Assembly: GCA_016462055.1 (NCBI GenBank)
Contig: JAEMTX010000013.1
Location: 1-20,122 of the forward strand
Direction: 5' to 3'
From: Acidimicrobiia bacterium
Lineage (GTDB): Bacteria; Actinomycetota; Acidimicrobiia; Acidimicrobiales; Acidimicrobilacustridaceae
Length of the DNA stretch: 20,122 bases
This document shows positions 19,258 through 20,122 of this stretch, in pieces (positions within the stretch are counted from its first letter, which is position 1; each line of letters starts with the position of its first letter). The notes under the pieces are model-generated. The model worked only from the letters and a program-made list of their open reading frames with translations, was not told the origin of the DNA and searched no databases. Both the position numbers and the translations under genes were made by a program.

Positions 19258-20122
19258 ATGGACTTCAATCTCGCTGAAGTTATTCGAGCGGTAGCGAAGG
19301 CAGTGCCGACTCGCGAAGCTCTCGTGCACGACGACAACCGACTGACCTACGCCGCCTTCATGTCGCGAGTCGATCGCCTGGCATCCTCACTTGCTTCTCG
19401 TGGGCTCGGCCATCACACCGAGCGCTCTTCGCTTGAGAATTGGCAGAGTGGGCAAGACCATGTGGCCCTGTATCTGCACAACTGCCCCGAATACATGGAA
19501 GGAATGGTCGGTTCATACGCTGCTCGCCTTGCACCGTTCAACGTCAACTACCGATACGTCGCCGAAGAACTGCGATATCTCCTTGCAGATTCACAAGCAC
19601 GGGTCATCATTTTTCATTCTGCGTTCGCAGCAACACTCGCCGCGATTCGAGCTGAACTCCCTGAACTTCGACTGCTGCTACAAGTTGCCGACGACAGCGG
19701 AGCCCCACTGCTCGACGGAGCCGAGTGGTATGCGGAGTTTCTCGCATCGGCGCCGTTAACCCCCCTTCCCGCACCCTCGCCCGATGATCTGTACATCCTC
19801 TACACCGGCGGCACCACGGGAATGCCCAAGGGGGTGCTGTGGCGTCAAGGCGACATCTACCCCGCTGCTCTCGGCGGCCGGAAGATTTCGACTGGTGTCG
19901 AATACGACACCATCGAATCAATTGTTGAGAACGCTCGCGAAGGGGGCATGCGCGTGCTTCCCTCCGCACCATTCATGCATGGCGCTGCGCACTGGATGGC
20001 GTTGAACGCGTTGGGGAACGGAAACACCATCGTGCTCCCCCACAACCCAACCACGTTTGACCCCAATGACTTTTGCGAAACCATCGACCGAGAACAGGTC
20101 AACATCGCACTCATCGTTGGAG
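19258..20122 (+). CDS. AMP-dependent acyl-CoA synthetase (FadD-like), N-terminal part, runs off the right edge
   Basis: At least 288 residues in frame to the window end with no stop. The ANL-superfamily adenylation motif YTGGTTGMPKG is at 182-192 and is the ATP-binding P-loop. Upstream, HVALYLHNCPEYMEGMVGSYAARLAPFNVNYRYVAEELRYLLADS is typical of acyl-CoA synthetases, and PFMHGAAHWMALNAL follows the P-loop. These enzymes activate a carboxylic acid to acyl-AMP and then acyl-CoA; the substrate is unknown because the pocket and the C-terminal domain are mostly outside the window. ATG 19258 (MDFNLAEVIRAVAKAVPTREALV) fits the usual start and lies 6 nt after the membrane-protein gene. Confidence 0.92.
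   Translation, partial: MDFNLAEVIRAVAKAVPTREALVHDDNRLTYAAFMSRVDRLASSLASRGLGHHTERSSLENWQSGQDHVALYLHNCPEYMEGMVGSYAARLAPFNVNYRYVAEELRYLLADSQARVIIFHSAFAATLAAIRAELPELRLLLQVADDSGAPLLDGAEWYAEFLASAPLTPLPAPSPDDLYILYTGGTTGMPKGVLWRQGDIYPAALGGRKISTGVEYDTIESIVENAREGGMRVLPSAPFMHGAAHWMALNALGNGNTIVLPHNPTTFDPNDFCETIDREQVNIALIVG

Noticed and set aside
1..20122. Defence system, mobile element, prophage, CRISPR array or tRNA
   Set aside because: I looked for transposase-like genes, terminal repeats, spaced direct repeats, integrase motifs and tRNA-like cloverleaves and saw none; nearly all DNA is housekeeping coding sequence.

Overview
This window reads as a chromosomal biosynthetic region of an actinobacterium. 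The inference rests on a mycothiol-synthase-type acetyltransferase (mycothiol is an actinobacterial thiol), a group II truncated globin of the GlbO type, a moderately G+C-rich composition with many GTG/TTG starts, and mostly Shine-Dalgarno-poor gene starts. Because separate HisA and TrpF proteins are encoded instead of the single bifunctional PriA of Streptomyces and Mycobacterium, a deep-branching class such as Acidimicrobiia is my best guess; this is inference, not proof. No mobile element, CRISPR array, tRNA, rRNA or defence system is visible.

Layout. Positions 1-581 (minus) hold a peroxiredoxin (Bcp type) coupled by a GTGA overlap to the start of a FabZ-like dehydratase that leaves the window. 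Positions 641-979 (minus) hold an HU-family nucleoid protein with a strong Shine-Dalgarno and an intrinsic terminator. Positions 1188-9274 (minus) form a long co-directional block, in transcription order: GroES-like protein, hisI, trpE, ygfZ-like, DnaJ-domain membrane protein, ABM-domain protein, trpC, trpF, trpB, trpA, truncated globin. Many junctions are 4-bp start/stop overlaps. Positions 9299-9946 (plus) hold an alpha/beta hydrolase, divergent from the GroES-like gene. Positions 9961-15417 (minus) hold the his cluster: small ORF, hisD, hisC, hisB, hisH, hisA, hisF. Upstream of it, at 15492-15601, lies a compact array of three hairpins ending in an intrinsic terminator. Positions 15696-16337 (minus) hold nth, divergent from 16381-18095 (plus), mshD-like and rlmN. 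The rlmN 3' end overlaps convergently with a sugar-nucleotide pyrophosphorylase-like gene (18020-18868, minus). The right end holds a four-helix membrane protein and the start of an acyl-CoA synthetase (plus).

Functionally, the centre makes tryptophan (trpE, C, F, B, A; trpD and trpG absent here) and histidine (hisD, C, B, H, A, F, I; hisG and hisE absent here). hisI is detached from the his cluster and sits 2 nt ahead of trpE, linking the two PRPP-consuming pathways in one transcript.

The most interesting signals are regulatory. (1) A recurrent TANNNT box lies 6-9 nt before many SD-less starts, as expected of leaderless transcription. An identical 10-mer, CCGCTAGCGT, precedes hisI, trpF and a TTG start of hisD. 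(2) A structured RNA or attenuator candidate lies ahead of the his cluster. (3) A likely CTG start for trpC overlaps the preceding stop as CTGA. (4) Two short divergent intergenic regions have symmetric elements that can supply -10 boxes to both strands.
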